NCBI RefSeq assembly: GCF_017868775.1
Contig: NZ_CP053381.1
Span: 3,348,001-3,412,000, forward strand
DNA length: 64,000 nt
Reading direction: 5' to 3'
DNA from: Billgrantia sulfidoxydans
GTDB lineage: Bacteria; Pseudomonadota; Gammaproteobacteria; Pseudomonadales; Halomonadaceae
Made by a program: the position numbers and the translations under genes. A model generated the notes under the pieces. That model did not search any database and was not told where the DNA came from. It saw only the letters and a list, made by a program, of their open reading frames with translations. Shown one piece after another: positions 20,155 to 29,670 of the stretch (the first letter of the stretch is position 1; each line of letters begins with the position of its first letter).

Positions 20155-21134
20155 ATCCGTCTCCATGATGAGTTGTCACCACCGGCCCGTGCCAATCCCA
20201 GGCCGGCGAGCACCGCCGTGTCGCCGTCGAGGCGCCTGCTGGCATGGCCGAGCGTCTCGAGGGCCAGCGCATAGCGCTCGCACAGCGCCGCACTGCCGAC
20301 CAGGGTCACGGGCGTAGCCGGCAGCTCGCATTGCATGCCGGCAAGCTCCAGACCGATGACGAGCCCCGAGAGGCGCGCCCCCAACCGGGCTCGCCGCGCC
20401 TCCCCGGCGGGCAGCGAATCGTCGAGCAGATCGGCGGCGCGCAGGCCGAACAGCCGCTGGGCGAAGCGTCCGGGTTCGGCGGCCGCCTCGCGCACCGCAC
20501 CGACGAACGCCTCGCGGCAGCCCGGCGCGTCCAGCCCGGCCTCGGCCACCGAGTGCCGCAGCACCGAGCGGCTGGCCAGCAACCGGTAGAGCTCCCCGCT
20601 GAGCGCGGTAGCGAAGCGCATCACCGTGCCCGCCTCGAGCCAGGCCCACTTGGCGTGGGTGCCGGGCAGGCAGACCAGCCCCGAGAAGCCGGGCTCGTGC
20701 GCCACCAGGCCGGCCAACTGAGTCTCCTCGCCGCGCATCACGTCGAAGTCGCGGCCCGCGGCGTCGTCGTGCTGGCACAGCCCCGGCAGCAGGTGCACCT
20801 CGAGTCGCGCATCGCGCAGCACGGGAGCCACGGCGCCGCGAGCCAGGTCGTCCAGGCGCGTCGGTACCGGCAGGTAGGCCGCCTCGCGCCAGCCCTGACG
20901 GGCGCCGGCCATGCCGCAGACCCACACCGCCACGCGCCCGGAAGCGGACAGCCAGTCGCCGATCGCCTCCAGCAGTGCGGGTTCGTACTCCTGCGGCGCC
21001 AGGGCCAGCATGCCCTTGTCGCTGCCCGCGCGGGCCAGCACCTCGCCGCGCTCGTCCAGCCCCCAGGCGCGCAGGTGGCTCGAGCCCCAGTCCACCGCGA
21101 CCCACGCCAGCCGCTCGCGTACCGCATCGCTCAT
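20151..21134 (-). CDS. dgoK: 2-dehydro-3-deoxygalactonokinase
   Basis: Phosphorylates 2-keto-3-deoxygalactonate with ATP, the second step of galactonate breakdown. The 327-residue protein has the N-terminal phosphate motif VDWGSSHLRAW at about 14-24, GMLAL a little later, and the CLPGTHAKWAW block near residue 163, typical of DgoK. The open frame runs further upstream, but the ATG at 21134 aligns with the family start and has GAGGAG upstream. It is 10 bp after dgoD and overlaps dgoA by 4 bp. Confidence 0.93.
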   Translation of the reverse strand: MSDAVRERLAWVAVDWGSSHLRAWGLDERGEVLARAGSDKGMLALAPQEYEPALLEAIGDWLSASGRVAVWVCGMAGARQGWREAAYLPVPTRLDDLARGAVAPVLRDARLEVHLLPGLCQHDDAAGRDFDVMRGEETQLAGLVAHEPGFSGLVCLPGTHAKWAWLEAGTVMRFATALSGELYRLLASRSVLRHSVAEAGLDAPGCREAFVGAVREAAAEPGRFAQRLFGLRAADLLDDSLPAGEARRARLGARLSGLVIGLELAGMQCELPATPVTLVGSAALCERYALALETLGHASRRLDGDTAVLAGLGLARAGGDNSSWRRI

Positions 21135-21144
21135 GACGGTCTCC

Positions 21145-22293
21145 TCACCATTCGGCGATGGAGCCGTCCTCATGGCTCCACACCGGGTTGCGCCAGCGGT
21201 GACCCACCTTGGCCCGCTCCTCGACGAAGGCCTCGTCGATCTCGACGCCAAGGCCGGGCCCCTGGGGAATGGCACAGAAGCCCTCCTCGATGGCCAGCGC
21301 CGACTTGTCGACCAGGTAGTCGAGCACGTCGTTGTCGCGGTTGTAGTGGATGCCCATGCTCTGCTCCTGGATGAAGGCGTTGTGGCTGACCGCATCCAAG
21401 TGGAGCGAGGCGGCCAGGGTCAACGGGCCGAGCGGGCAGTGCGGAGCCAGGGCCACGTCATGGGCCGAGGCCAGCGCGGCGATCTTCAGCCCCTCGCTGA
21501 TGCCGCCGCAGTGGGAGAGGTCGGGCTGGATGATGTCGATCATGCCGTCGGCGAGCAGGTCGCGGAATTCGAACCGCGTGTGCAGCCGCTCGCCGGTGGC
21601 CAGCGGGTAGCCCAGGCCGCCGGCGATGTGCTTCAGGCTAGGCAGGTGTTCGGGGGCCACCGGCTCCTCGACGAACATGGGGTGAAACGGCTCCAGTTCG
21701 CGCAGCAATGCCTTGGCCATGGGCCGATGGACGCGGCCGTGGAAGTCGATGCCGATGCCGACCTCGGGGCCCACCGCCTCGCGGGCCTCGGCCACCCGCG
21801 CCACCGCCTCGTCGACCTTGCGGTGCGAGTCGACGATCTGCAGCTCGGCGGTGCCGTTCATCTTGAAGGCGGTGAAGCCGCGCCCCACCAGCTCCCTGGC
21901 GCCCGCCCCCACGTCGCTCGGCCGGTCGCCGCCGGTCCAGGCGTACATGCGCATGCGCTCGCGCACCGCGCCGCCCAGCAGCTGGTGCACCGGCACGCCC
22001 AGATCGCGCCCCTTGAGGTCCCACAGCGCCTGGTCGATACCGGCGATGGCGCTCATCAGGATGGGGCCACCGCGGTAGAAGCCGGCGCGATAGAGCGTGT
22101 TCCACAGGTGCTCGATGCGGTGCGGATCCTGGCCGACCAGGTAGTCGGCGAGTTCATGCACCGCGGCCTCCACCGTGGCGGCGCGGCCCTCGATGACCGG
22201 CTCGCCCCAGCCGTAGCAGCCACTGTCGGTCTCGATCTTGAGGAATAGCCAGCGCGGCGGCACCTGCCAGGTCCTGAGTCGGGTGATCTTCAT
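21145..22293 (-). CDS. dgoD: D-galactonate dehydratase
   Basis: Enolase-superfamily enzyme that dehydrates D-galactonate to 2-keto-3-deoxygalactonate. The 382-residue protein keeps the metal and catalytic residues at the same numbers as those known for E. coli GalD: Asp183 and His185 in GIDFHGR, Glu209 in FVEEP, Glu235 in TGERLH and His285 in LAPHCPLGP. The ATG overlaps the end of the GntR regulator gene by 4 bp, so the operon starts at the regulator. This degree of active-site match makes galactonate the likely substrate rather than a related sugar acid. Confidence 0.95.
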   Translation of the reverse strand: MKITRLRTWQVPPRWLFLKIETDSGCYGWGEPVIEGRAATVEAAVHELADYLVGQDPHRIEHLWNTLYRAGFYRGGPILMSAIAGIDQALWDLKGRDLGVPVHQLLGGAVRERMRMYAWTGGDRPSDVGAGARELVGRGFTAFKMNGTAELQIVDSHRKVDEAVARVAEAREAVGPEVGIGIDFHGRVHRPMAKALLRELEPFHPMFVEEPVAPEHLPSLKHIAGGLGYPLATGERLHTRFEFRDLLADGMIDIIQPDLSHCGGISEGLKIAALASAHDVALAPHCPLGPLTLAASLHLDAVSHNAFIQEQSMGIHYNRDNDVLDYLVDKSALAIEEGFCAIPQGPGLGVEIDEAFVEERAKVGHRWRNPVWSHEDGSIAEW

Positions 22294-23084
22294 GTGGAGC
22301 GCTCCCTGGTGTCGGGTTCGGCCACCGGCGTGGTGGCGGGTCGTGAGGCCGCGTCGGCGACGATCCCCAGGTCGACGGCGGTGCGCCGCAGCACGTCGGC
22401 GGCGGCCGCCTCGGCGGCGTCGGCGTCGCGGCGGCGAATCGCCTCGAGCAGCCGGCCGTGGCGCGCCAGGCTGTCCTCCAGGTCGGCAGCAAGGGGCCGG
22501 AGGTGAGCCTGGGAGCGCACGATCAGGGCGATGATCGAAGGCCGCAACAGGTGTCCCATCTGGCGCCAGACCAGGTTGTGGCTGGCGCGGTAGACGGCAT
22601 CATGGAAGGCCACGTCGTACTCCGCATGCCGCGCGCTGGCTTCCGGTCTGCCGGCGGTACGCCGCATGCCCTGGTAGGCCGCCTCCAGGCGTTCGAGATC
22701 CCCCGCGTCGGCGGCCTGGGCCGCCAGCCGCGCGACGGCCGGCTCCGCCGAGTGGCGAAAGGCGAAGATCTCGCGCAACAGCTCGGCGTCGGGGGCCTCG
22801 ATCTCGGCCATCCAGGTACTCACCAGGGGATCGAGCAGGTGCCATTCGTCGATCTCGCAGACCACGCTGCCCCGCCCCGCGGTGCGCTCGACCATCCCCA
22901 GCGCGACCAGGGTGGCCAGGGCGTTGCGCACCTGGTTGCGGCTGACTTCGAAGTGTTGGCAGAGATCACGCTCACGGGGAAAGGTCTCGCCGGGTCGCCA
23001 GCGCCCGGCCAGCAACGCCTGACCCAGCAGCCGGGCCAGGCCATCGGCGCCGCCCTGGTGACGCGGCAGTGAAGCCAGTGTCAT
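22290..23084 (-). CDS. dgoR: FCD-type GntR regulator, DgoR-like
   Basis: Probable repressor of the galactonate operon. The 264-residue protein has an N-terminal winged helix-turn-helix (about 10-75, with [19 protein letters not shown] spanning the recognition region) and a C-terminal FCD ligand domain (about 90-235, with metal-type His and Asp positions in [12 protein letters not shown] and [10 protein letters not shown]). The ATG at 23084 has AGGAGG upstream; a longer frame to 23153 would run through the operator at 23103, so the shorter start is chosen. It is the first gene of its own operon, so autoregulation is expected. Confidence 0.9.
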   Translation of the reverse strand: MTLASLPRHQGGADGLARLLGQALLAGRWRPGETFPRERDLCQHFEVSRNQVRNALATLVALGMVERTAGRGSVVCEIDEWHLLDPLVSTWMAEIEAPDAELLREIFAFRHSAEPAVARLAAQAADAGDLERLEAAYQGMRRTAGRPEASARHAEYDVAFHDAVYRASHNLVWRQMGHLLRPSIIALIVRSQAHLRPLAADLEDSLARHGRLLEAIRRRDADAAEAAAADVLRRTAVDLGIVADAASRPATTPVAEPDTRERST

Positions 23085-23102
23085 GAGGCCTCCTAGGAAA
23101 GC

Positions 23103-23117
23103 AAATGTCAGACATTT
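23103..23117. promoter_or_regulatory. Operator in front of the dgo operon
   Basis: AAATGTCAGACATTT is a perfect 15-bp palindrome 18 bp upstream of the dgoR start. The same AATGTC-N-GACATT core occurs once more, before the symporter gene. It is the likely binding site of the FCD regulator encoded next to it. Confidence 0.8.
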
Positions 23118-23156
23118 TACCGCGCAGCACGCCACCCCGCCAGCCTGCGGCACGTC

Positions 23157-23183
23157 GGGGCGGGCCGCTTCGCCGCCCGCCCC
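23157..23183 (-). terminator. Hairpin after the symporter gene, possible terminator
   Basis: GGGGCGGGC (23157-23165) pairs perfectly with GCCCGCCCC (23175-23183), a very stable 9-bp stem starting 8 bp after the symporter stop on the minus strand. No U tract follows, so it may be a weak or factor-dependent terminator insulating the dgo promoter. Confidence 0.5.
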
Positions 23184-23191
23184 ACGGGGGG

Positions 23192-24790
23192 CTAGACCCC
23201 GGCGAAGGCTGCGTAGATGACGATCACCAGCACCACCAGCAGCAGGCCGACGGGCACGGCGCCGCGCCAGGGGGTGAGGTCGACGTCCCCACTGTACTCG
23301 TGGACCCAGGCGGTCTCGCGCGGGCGCAGCTTGCCGATCAGCAGCATCATGGCCACCAGCAGCACGAAAACCCCGGCGACGAAGTGGAACTCGTGCATCA
23401 CCAGCGGCAGCTTGTTGAACGGCGGCACGAAGTAGCCTGCGGCGATCAGCAGGCAGCCGCCGACCAGGGCGATCTTGGCCGCCATGGGCGGCACGCGTGT
23501 GGTGAGCAGGCCGACGATCACCACCGCGAGGATGGGGATGAAGTAGATGGCGTTCATCTTCTGCAGGTAGTCGAACAGGCTCTCCTGGCCGGCCAGCAGC
23601 GGCGCGATGGTCATGGTGGCGAAGGCCATGATCCAGCCGAACACCTTGCCCGACCTGACCACCTGCTCCTCGCTGGCCTGCTTGTTGAGCACGCCCTTGT
23701 AGAGCCCCAGGCTGAAGATGGTGGTGGTGCTGTTGAGCGCCGAGTTGAACGACGACAGGATGGCGCCGACCATCACCGCGGCGAAGAAGCCGGTGAGATA
23801 GGGCGGCAGCACGTTGAACACCAGGTGACCGTAGGCCTCGTCGGCCTGCACGCCCTGGTCGGCGTAGAGGTGGTAGGCGATGATGCCCGGCAGCACCAGG
23901 TAGAGCGGGCCGAGCAGCTTGAAGAAGCCGGTCAGCAGCACGCCCTTCTGCCCCTCGGCGAGGTTCTTGGCGGCGAAGGTACGCTGGATGATCTGCTGGT
24001 TGGTGGTCCAGTAGAAGAGGTTGATCAGGAACACGCCGGTGAAGAGGGTGGAGAACGGCACCTGCTGGTCGGAGCCACCAATGGAGTTGAGCTTCTGCGG
24101 ATCGCTCTCCTTGAGCACCTCCCAGCCGGCGAGCAGGCCGCCGTCATCGCTGACCGCCTGCAGCCCGAAGTAGACGATGACGAAGCCGCCGACCAACAGC
24201 CCGACGCCATTCAGCGTATCCGACACGGCCACCGTGCGCAGCCCACCGAACAGGGCATAGACGGAGCCGATCAGCCCCACCCCCCAGACCGTCAGCCACA
24301 GCAGCAGCGTCGACGACTCGATGCCGGTCAGGCCGGGGAGGTCGAGCATGCCGAGCAGCCCCATGGCGCCGGAGTAGAGAATGATCGGCAGCAGAATCAC
24401 CGCATAGGCGATCAGGAAGATGACGTTGCAGATCAGTTGGGTGCCGGCATCGAAGCGAATCAGCAGCATCTGCGGCAGGGTGGCGATACCGCTCCTGAGG
24501 AAGCGCGGCAGGAAGAACAGTGCCAGGGCCACCAGGGCGATCACCGCCACCACCTCCCAGGCCATGACGCTCAGGCCGTCGCTGAACGCCGAGCCGTTGA
24601 GCCCCACCATCTGCTCGGTGGAGAGGTTGGTCATCAGCAGCGAGCCGGCGATCAACGGGAAGGTCAGCGAGCGGCCGGCGAGGAAATAGCCGCTGGTGCT
24701 CGCATGATCGTCGCGGCGGGTCAGGCGCCAGGTGATGAAGGCCACCAGGCCGGTGAAGAACAGGAACGACAGCAGGGTCAAGGCATGCAT
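23192..24790 (-). CDS. Sodium:solute symporter (SSS family), probably for galactonate or a galactoside
   Basis: Inner-membrane secondary transporter of 532 residues with about 13-14 hydrophobic segments. [30 protein letters not shown] (about 37-66, split over TM1-2) is the typical SSS/SGLT sodium-site region, and a [14 protein letters not shown] block near 350-363 matches TM8. It ends with one more helix. The ATG at 24790 follows AGGGAG. An operator identical in core to that of the dgo operon lies 50 bp upstream, so co-regulation by DgoR is likely and galactonate or a precursor is the likely substrate. The sequence alone does not prove the substrate. Confidence 0.87.
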   Translation of the reverse strand: MHALTLLSFLFFTGLVAFITWRLTRRDDHASTSGYFLAGRSLTFPLIAGSLLMTNLSTEQMVGLNGSAFSDGLSVMAWEVVAVIALVALALFFLPRFLRSGIATLPQMLLIRFDAGTQLICNVIFLIAYAVILLPIILYSGAMGLLGMLDLPGLTGIESSTLLLWLTVWGVGLIGSVYALFGGLRTVAVSDTLNGVGLLVGGFVIVYFGLQAVSDDGGLLAGWEVLKESDPQKLNSIGGSDQQVPFSTLFTGVFLINLFYWTTNQQIIQRTFAAKNLAEGQKGVLLTGFFKLLGPLYLVLPGIIAYHLYADQGVQADEAYGHLVFNVLPPYLTGFFAAVMVGAILSSFNSALNSTTTIFSLGLYKGVLNKQASEEQVVRSGKVFGWIMAFATMTIAPLLAGQESLFDYLQKMNAIYFIPILAVVIVGLLTTRVPPMAAKIALVGGCLLIAAGYFVPPFNKLPLVMHEFHFVAGVFVLLVAMMLLIGKLRPRETAWVHEYSGDVDLTPWRGAVPVGLLLVVLVIVIYAAFAGV

Positions 24791-24839
24791 GCGGGGACAC
24801 TCCCTTGCGGATATCCAGCAGTCCATTGCGTCAGCACAA

Positions 24840-24852
24840 AATGTCTGACATT
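24840..24852. promoter_or_regulatory. Operator in front of the symporter gene
   Basis: AATGTCTGACATT is a perfect 13-bp palindrome with the same half-sites as the dgo operator at 23104-23116; only the central base differs. It lies 50 bp before the symporter start. Confidence 0.8.
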
Positions 24853-25053
24853 GGCGAATTCACTACATTCTAAGCAAACGCAGCGCTCCCGACATGCGCC
24901 CTTGGTCGAAAATCCTCCTGATGTTTATGGAATATTACTAACAAAACTTAAGGTGAGATCGTCCCCTGCCCGCCACTTCGGTGCCGGGGTTGCCAGCCGG
25001 GCGGCGCGGCACAACAATAGCGCCTCCACCTCCGCTGTACTCAAGGATTCCCC

Positions 25054-25923
25054 ATGCGCCGGATCGCCCTGACCCTCACGCTGCCTGCCATCGCCCTGAC
25101 CCTGGCCGCCCCCGGGGCCCTCGCCGAGACCTTCCGCTTTACCGCCATCCCCGACGAGGACGAGGCGCGCCTGGTGGAGCGCTTTGCCAAGGTGGCCGAC
25201 TATCTGGAGGAGCAGCTTGGCGTCGAGGTGGAGTACGTACCGGTGAAGTCCTACAGCGCCGCGGTCACCGCCTTCCGCAACGACCAGGTCCAGTTGGCGT
25301 GGTTCGGCGGGCTCTCGGGGGTGCAGGCGCGACGCCTGGTGCCCGGCTCCCAGGCGCTGGCCCAGGGCAGCGAGGACGACGCCTTCGTCAGCTATTTCAT
25401 CGCCCATGAGTCCACCGGCCTCGAGCGCGCCGACGAGCTGCCCGACGAGATCGAGGGCATGAGCCTGACCTTCGGCTCGCGCACCTCCACCTCCGGCCGG
25501 CTGATGCCGGAGCACTTCCTGCGCCAGCGCTTCGACAATGCCGATCCGGAGCGCTTTTTCTCCCGCGTCGGCTACTCCGGCGACCACTCGCGTACCATTG
25601 CGCTGGTGGAAGCCGGCACCTACGACATCGGGGCGGTCAACTACACCGTCTGGGAAGCCGCCGAGGAGGAGGGCCGGATCAATACCGACCAGGTCCGAGT
25701 GATCTGGGCCACGCCGCCCTATCCCGACTACAACTGGACGCTGCGCGGCGACGCCGACGAGCGCTTCGGCGAGGGCTTTGCCGAGAAAGTCCGGGCCGCC
25801 TTTCTGGAAATGGACGACCCGGAGCTGCTCGCCACCTTCCCCCGCGAGGCGTTCATCCCCGCCGACAACGAGCTCTACGCCCCCATCGAGGAGGTGGCCG
25901 AGGCACTCGGCCTGCTGCGCTGA
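25054..25923 (+). CDS. Phosphonate/selenate-type ABC transporter substrate-binding protein
   Basis: Periplasmic binding protein of 289 residues with a cleavable signal (hydrophobic 5-20, ALAE cleavage near 24-25). It belongs to the PhnD-like group; the pattern FTAIPDEDEARLVERF, YVPVKSYSAAVTAFRNDQVQLAWFGG and SGVQARRLVPGS, each read in short blocks, resembles the subgroup annotated as putative selenate ABC transporter. The gene overlaps the ATPase gene by one base (TGATG). I infer uptake of an oxyanion. Selenate is a family-based suggestion and no selenium gene is nearby. Confidence 0.82.
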   Translation: MRRIALTLTLPAIALTLAAPGALAETFRFTAIPDEDEARLVERFAKVADYLEEQLGVEVEYVPVKSYSAAVTAFRNDQVQLAWFGGLSGVQARRLVPGSQALAQGSEDDAFVSYFIAHESTGLERADELPDEIEGMSLTFGSRTSTSGRLMPEHFLRQRFDNADPERFFSRVGYSGDHSRTIALVEAGTYDIGAVNYTVWEAAEEEGRINTDQVRVIWATPPYPDYNWTLRGDADERFGEGFAEKVRAAFLEMDDPELLATFPREAFIPADNELYAPIEEVAEALGLLR

Positions 25924-26687
25924 TGGAGGGAGAGCAACGTCGCCTGCTGGTTCGCTTCGATGGTGAGGACATCGGGCATGGCGCGCATGTCGTCCTGCCA
26001 CGCCTGACCCTCGCCCTGCATGAGGGCGAAAGGGTCGCGTTGCTCGGCCAGAGCGGCGCCGGCAAGTCGACGCTGCTCGGCGAGCTGCGCCGTCGGCTCG
26101 ACTGCCAGGCGGCCTGGTGCCCGCAGCATCACGGCCTGGTGCCGCAGCTTGCGGTCTATCACAACGTCTTCATGGGGCGCCTGCCGGAGCATTCGGCGCT
26201 GGCCAACCTGTGGAACCTCGTGCGCCCGCTGCGCCGCCCATGGCGCGAGGTGGCCGCCCTGTGCGACGAGCTGGGCCTGGCCGGCCTGTTGCGCCGGCCG
26301 GTGGGCCAGCTCTCCGGCGGCCAGCGCCAACGGGTAGCCATCGCCCGGGCGCTCTACCAGGCCCGGCCGCTGTTCCTCGGCGACGAGCCGGTGGCCAGCA
26401 TCGACCCTCACCAGGCCCTGCGTCTGCTGGACCTGATCGATGCCCGCCACACCACTTCGGTCGTCGCCCTGCACCAGCGCGAGCTGGCGCTGACCCACTT
26501 CGACCACGTCTGGGGCTTGCGTGACGGCCGTCTGGCGATCGATGCGCCCGCCGGCTCGCTCACCCTGGCCGAGCTGGACGCGCTCTACCCCGACGCCGAT
26601 GCCGCGAGGCATGGCCCGGATGCGCTCGACGCCGATATCGGCGTGCCGGGCGTCGATGCTCTCCCCTGCCCTCGGGGGCGGTCGTGA
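25923..26687 (+). CDS. ABC transporter ATP-binding protein, PhnC-like
   Basis: ATPase subunit, 254 residues, for the oxyanion importer encoded on both sides of it. Walker A GQSGAGKST is at 42-50, the signature LSGGQRQRVAIARAL around 136-150, Walker B LFLGDEP around 156-162, and the switch His is in ALHQRELA near 183. The last 35 residues are an Asp-rich, poorly conserved tail. The ATG overlaps the binding-protein stop and the TGA overlaps the GTG start of the permease gene, so all three genes are coupled. Confidence 0.9.
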   Translation: MEGEQRRLLVRFDGEDIGHGAHVVLPRLTLALHEGERVALLGQSGAGKSTLLGELRRRLDCQAAWCPQHHGLVPQLAVYHNVFMGRLPEHSALANLWNLVRPLRRPWREVAALCDELGLAGLLRRPVGQLSGGQRQRVAIARALYQARPLFLGDEPVASIDPHQALRLLDLIDARHTTSVVALHQRELALTHFDHVWGLRDGRLAIDAPAGSLTLAELDALYPDADAARHGPDALDADIGVPGVDALPCPRGRS

Positions 26688-28207
26688 ACGACAGCCTGCC
26701 GGCCCTGCCCCCAGCGGGGTGGAGAGCGTGGTGGCGGGGCCAGTCGCCCGGCCTGCGCCTGGCCCGGCATACCCTGGGCCTGGTGGCGCTGGCGGTGCTG
26801 CTGGCGCCCTTCGCCGACCTGTCCATCCACACCCGCGATCCCTGGGGCGAGCTCGGCCGCATGGCGGCCGGCCTGGCGTGGCCCGCCTGGGGCGCGCTGG
26901 AGTCGCCCTTCTCGGCGCTCGGCCTCACCGTGGCGGTGGCGCTGTGGGGTACGCTTGCCGGGGTGATCCTGGGCTTTCCCCTGGCGCTGCTGTTCGCCCG
27001 CTCGCGGCTGGTCAGGGCCGGCTGCGCCTTCGTGCGCGCCATCCACGAGCTGTTCTGGGCACTTCTGTTCCTGCAGGTGTTCGGCCTCTCGGCGCTCACC
27101 GCGCTGGCGGCCCTGGCGATTCCCTACGCGGGGATCTTCGCCAAGGTCTATGCCGAGATCCTCGAGCAGACCCCGCGCGCGCCGCGCGACGCCCTGCCGC
27201 CCGGCAGCGGCCGGCTGGCCCGCTTCGTCTATGCCGAACTGCCGCTGGCCTGGACCCAGCTCGCCGCCTACACCCGCTACCGCTTCGAATGCGGCCTGCG
27301 CGCCAGCGTGCTGCTCGGCTTCGTCGGCTTGCCGACCCTGGGTTTCCATCTCGAGACGGCGTTTCGCGAGGGGCGCTACCACGAGGCGGGGGCGCTGCTG
27401 TGGCTGTTCTACGGGCTGATCGCCAGCCTGCCGTGGTGGGGGCACAAGCGCGTGATTCCGCTGCTGCTGGTGGGCGGCGCCTGGCTGCTGGGACCCTGGC
27501 CAAGTGTGGAGGGCGCGCTGCTGTGGCGCTTCGTCTCCGAGGACATCTGGCCGGCGGCGCTGCTCGCCGGCGATTGGGCGGGGCTGGTGGAGTGGCTGTC
27601 GCGGCTGCCGTCGCTGGGACCCGCCATCGGCAACACCCTGCTGCTGGGGCTGCTCGGCACCGTGGGGGCACTGGCGGTAGCGCTGGTGCTATGGCCGCTG
27701 GCAAGCCGCCACTTCGGCAACCGTGCCACCCGCCTGGCCGGGCATGGCGTGCTGATCTTCCTGCGTTCGACGCCGGAACTGATGCTGGCGTTCATCTTCC
27801 TGCTGCTGCTCGGCCCCTCGCTGCTGCCCGCCTGGTTGGCCCTGGCGCTGCACAACGGCGCCCTGATCGCCTTCCTGGCGGCACGTCACGCCGATGCCAT
27901 CACGCCCGGCATGCCGGGACTGCCCGCCAGCGGGCGGCTGGCCTACGAGCTGCTGCCGCGGGTCTACCCGGGCCTGCTGGCCCTGCTCTACTACCGCGCC
28001 GAGGTGATCCTGCGCGAGACGGCAATCCTCGGCATGCTCGGTGTCGCCACCCTGGGCTTCTACATCGAGGAGGGCTTCGACTACCTGATGTTCGACGTGG
28101 CCTTGTTCCTGCTGCTCATCACCGCCGCGCTCAACATCGCCGTGGACGCCCTCTCGCGGCGGCTGCGGCCGCGAGAGGCGCCACTCGATGACCCCTGCGC
28201 CCGCTAG
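26684..28207 (+). CDS. Fused double-domain ABC permease, PhnE-like
   Basis: Inner-membrane permease of 507 residues, about twice the usual PhnE size. Two PhnE-like modules lie head to tail: the first spans about 30-240, with the coupling-helix region IPYAGIFAKVYAEILEQ (about 146-162), and the second about 290-495, with FLRSTPELMLAF (about 360-371) and REVILRETAILG-like ETAILGMLGVATLGFYIEEG near 445-464. Each carries five to six hydrophobic segments. The GTG start overlaps the ATPase stop. The fusion removes the need for a homodimeric permease or a second gene. Confidence 0.87.
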   Translation: MNDSLPALPPAGWRAWWRGQSPGLRLARHTLGLVALAVLLAPFADLSIHTRDPWGELGRMAAGLAWPAWGALESPFSALGLTVAVALWGTLAGVILGFPLALLFARSRLVRAGCAFVRAIHELFWALLFLQVFGLSALTALAALAIPYAGIFAKVYAEILEQTPRAPRDALPPGSGRLARFVYAELPLAWTQLAAYTRYRFECGLRASVLLGFVGLPTLGFHLETAFREGRYHEAGALLWLFYGLIASLPWWGHKRVIPLLLVGGAWLLGPWPSVEGALLWRFVSEDIWPAALLAGDWAGLVEWLSRLPSLGPAIGNTLLLGLLGTVGALAVALVLWPLASRHFGNRATRLAGHGVLIFLRSTPELMLAFIFLLLLGPSLLPAWLALALHNGALIAFLAARHADAITPGMPGLPASGRLAYELLPRVYPGLLALLYYRAEVILRETAILGMLGVATLGFYIEEGFDYLMFDVALFLLLITAALNIAVDALSRRLRPREAPLDDPCAR

Positions 28208-28225
28208 GGGAGCAAAGGTCTAGCG

Positions 28226-28603
28226 TCAGTAGGGATAATCGCCGCCGGCGACGACAGCCGCCGTGACGGTGATCTCCACCCTGAGCTCATCGGCGGGCAT
28301 GGGCGCGCAGACGCAGGTGCGCGCCGGCGCATGGCCGGTGGGCACCCAGGCATCCCACACCGCGTTCATGGCGGCGAAATCGCTGCCCTCCTTGAGGTAG
28401 ATCGTCGCCGTGAGCAGGTGCTCGCGATCGGAGCCGATCTCGGCGAGCAGCGCATCGACCCGGGCCAGCATGCTCTCGGTCTGCTCGGTGATGTCGCCGT
28501 GGCGCGCCTCGGGGCCGGCCACCTGACCGCACAGGTAGGCGATGCCGTGGTGGATGACGGCGCGGCTCATGCGCGCCTTGGTATCGTGACGAACGATGGT
28601 CAT
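28226..28603 (-). CDS. RidA family protein
   Basis: Small cytosolic protein of 125 residues in the RidA/YjgF/UK114 family, members of which hydrolyse reactive enamine/imine intermediates. The [18 protein letters not shown] region has the Arg of the family active site (RVEI), and [10 protein letters not shown] and [14 protein letters not shown] are typical. The ATG at 28603 is preferred to the much longer open frame because AAGGAGAGG lies just upstream. It is convergent with the permease gene (18 bp apart) and divergent from modA. The substrate cannot be read from context. Confidence 0.9.
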   Translation of the reverse strand: MTIVRHDTKARMSRAVIHHGIAYLCGQVAGPEARHGDITEQTESMLARVDALLAEIGSDREHLLTATIYLKEGSDFAAMNAVWDAWVPTGHAPARTCVCAPMPADELRVEITVTAAVVAGGDYPY

Positions 28604-28811
28604 GCTTCCTCTCCTTGAAAGTAGGCCGGCCGATTCTACCGCATCGTCGGGCGCCGCCGACGTCGGGACGAGCGGCGAAGCGGTGGCCATGCCGGCCTTC
28701 GATGGGTCGTTCATCATGCCATCGCTCAGGGAGGGCGTCATGGGCCAGCCCCGGGACATACCTCTCGCGCGGTATGGCGCGCTCGGCGTCGCATATGGCA
28801 ACATACGGCGG

Positions 28812-28839
28812 ATCGTTATATCCCGAACGATATGACGAT
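28812..28839. promoter_or_regulatory. ModE-type operator before modA
   Basis: ATCGTTATAT at 28812-28821 and ATATGACGAT at 28830-28839 form an inverted repeat, 9 of 10 matched, with an 8-bp spacer. This agrees with the known ModE box (CGTTATAT-N6 to 8-ATATAACG). It lies 49 bp before the chosen modA GTG and overlaps an upstream ATG, which argues against that ATG as the start. Confidence 0.8.
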
Positions 28840-28888
28840 GCCTTGCCTGCGCCGACCGAATCTCAAGGGACAGCCGTGGAGACCTCGC

Positions 28889-29662
28889 GTGCCCCACCTT
28901 CTCAAACGCCTGCTGGCGGGCATGACCTCCTTCGCCCTGACGCTGACCGTGGCCCAGGCCGACCAGACAACGGCCCGCATCGCCGCCGCCGCCAGCCTGC
29001 GCCCCGCCATGGATGAGCTCGTTGCCGACTATCGGTCCAGCCATCCCGGCGCAAGGCTCGAGGCAGTCTACGGCTCATCGGGCAGCTTTCGCACCCAGAT
29101 CGAGAACGGCGCCCCCTTCGATCTGTTCTTCTCTGCCGACATGGACTTTCCCCAGGCGCTCGAGGCAGCCGGCCATGCCGCCGGCGAGGCAGTGCCTTAT
29201 GCCGAGGGTCGTCTGGTGCTGTGGAGCGGCGGAGACGACGCTTCGACCCTGACGCTGCAATCCCTGACCGCGGAACGGTTCCGGCGCATCGCCATCGCCA
29301 ACCCCCGCCACGCGCCCTACGGCGCCCGAGCCGAGGAGGCGCTGCGCTCCAGCGGCCTGTGGGACGCGCTGGAGCCGAAGCTCGTGTTCGCAGAGAACAT
29401 CGGCCAGGCCCTGCAGATGGTGCACAGCGGTGCCGCCGACGTCGGCATCCTGGCGCTGGCCCAGATGCATGGCCTGAGCTTGGAAGGGGCGGCGTTCCAG
29501 GTGATCGATGCCGATCTTCACCAGCCCCTGGAGAATGGCTACATCATCACCCGGCGTGGCGCCGAGAATCCTGCCGCCCGGGGCTTCGCCGCCTTCGTGC
29601 AGAGCCCCGAGGCGCAGCGGATCCTCGAGAACTACGGCTTTTCCATCCCGCGCAGCCACTGA
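28889..29662 (+). CDS. modA: Molybdate ABC transporter substrate-binding protein
   Basis: Periplasmic molybdate/tungstate-binding protein. From the GTG at 28889 it has 257 residues with a signal peptide (hydrophobic 6-21, cleaved after about AQA at 20-23). Family blocks: [36 protein letters not shown], and [15 protein letters not shown] [11 protein letters not shown]. The GTG is chosen over the ATG at 28832 because GTGGAG precedes it and the ATG lies inside the ModE-type operator. First gene of modABC. Confidence 0.92.
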   Translation: MPHLLKRLLAGMTSFALTLTVAQADQTTARIAAAASLRPAMDELVADYRSSHPGARLEAVYGSSGSFRTQIENGAPFDLFFSADMDFPQALEAAGHAAGEAVPYAEGRLVLWSGGDDASTLTLQSLTAERFRRIAIANPRHAPYGARAEEALRSSGLWDALEPKLVFAENIGQALQMVHSGAADVGILALAQMHGLSLEGAAFQVIDADLHQPLENGYIITRRGAENPAARGFAAFVQSPEAQRILENYGFSIPRSH

Positions 29663-29670
29663 GGGTGACG

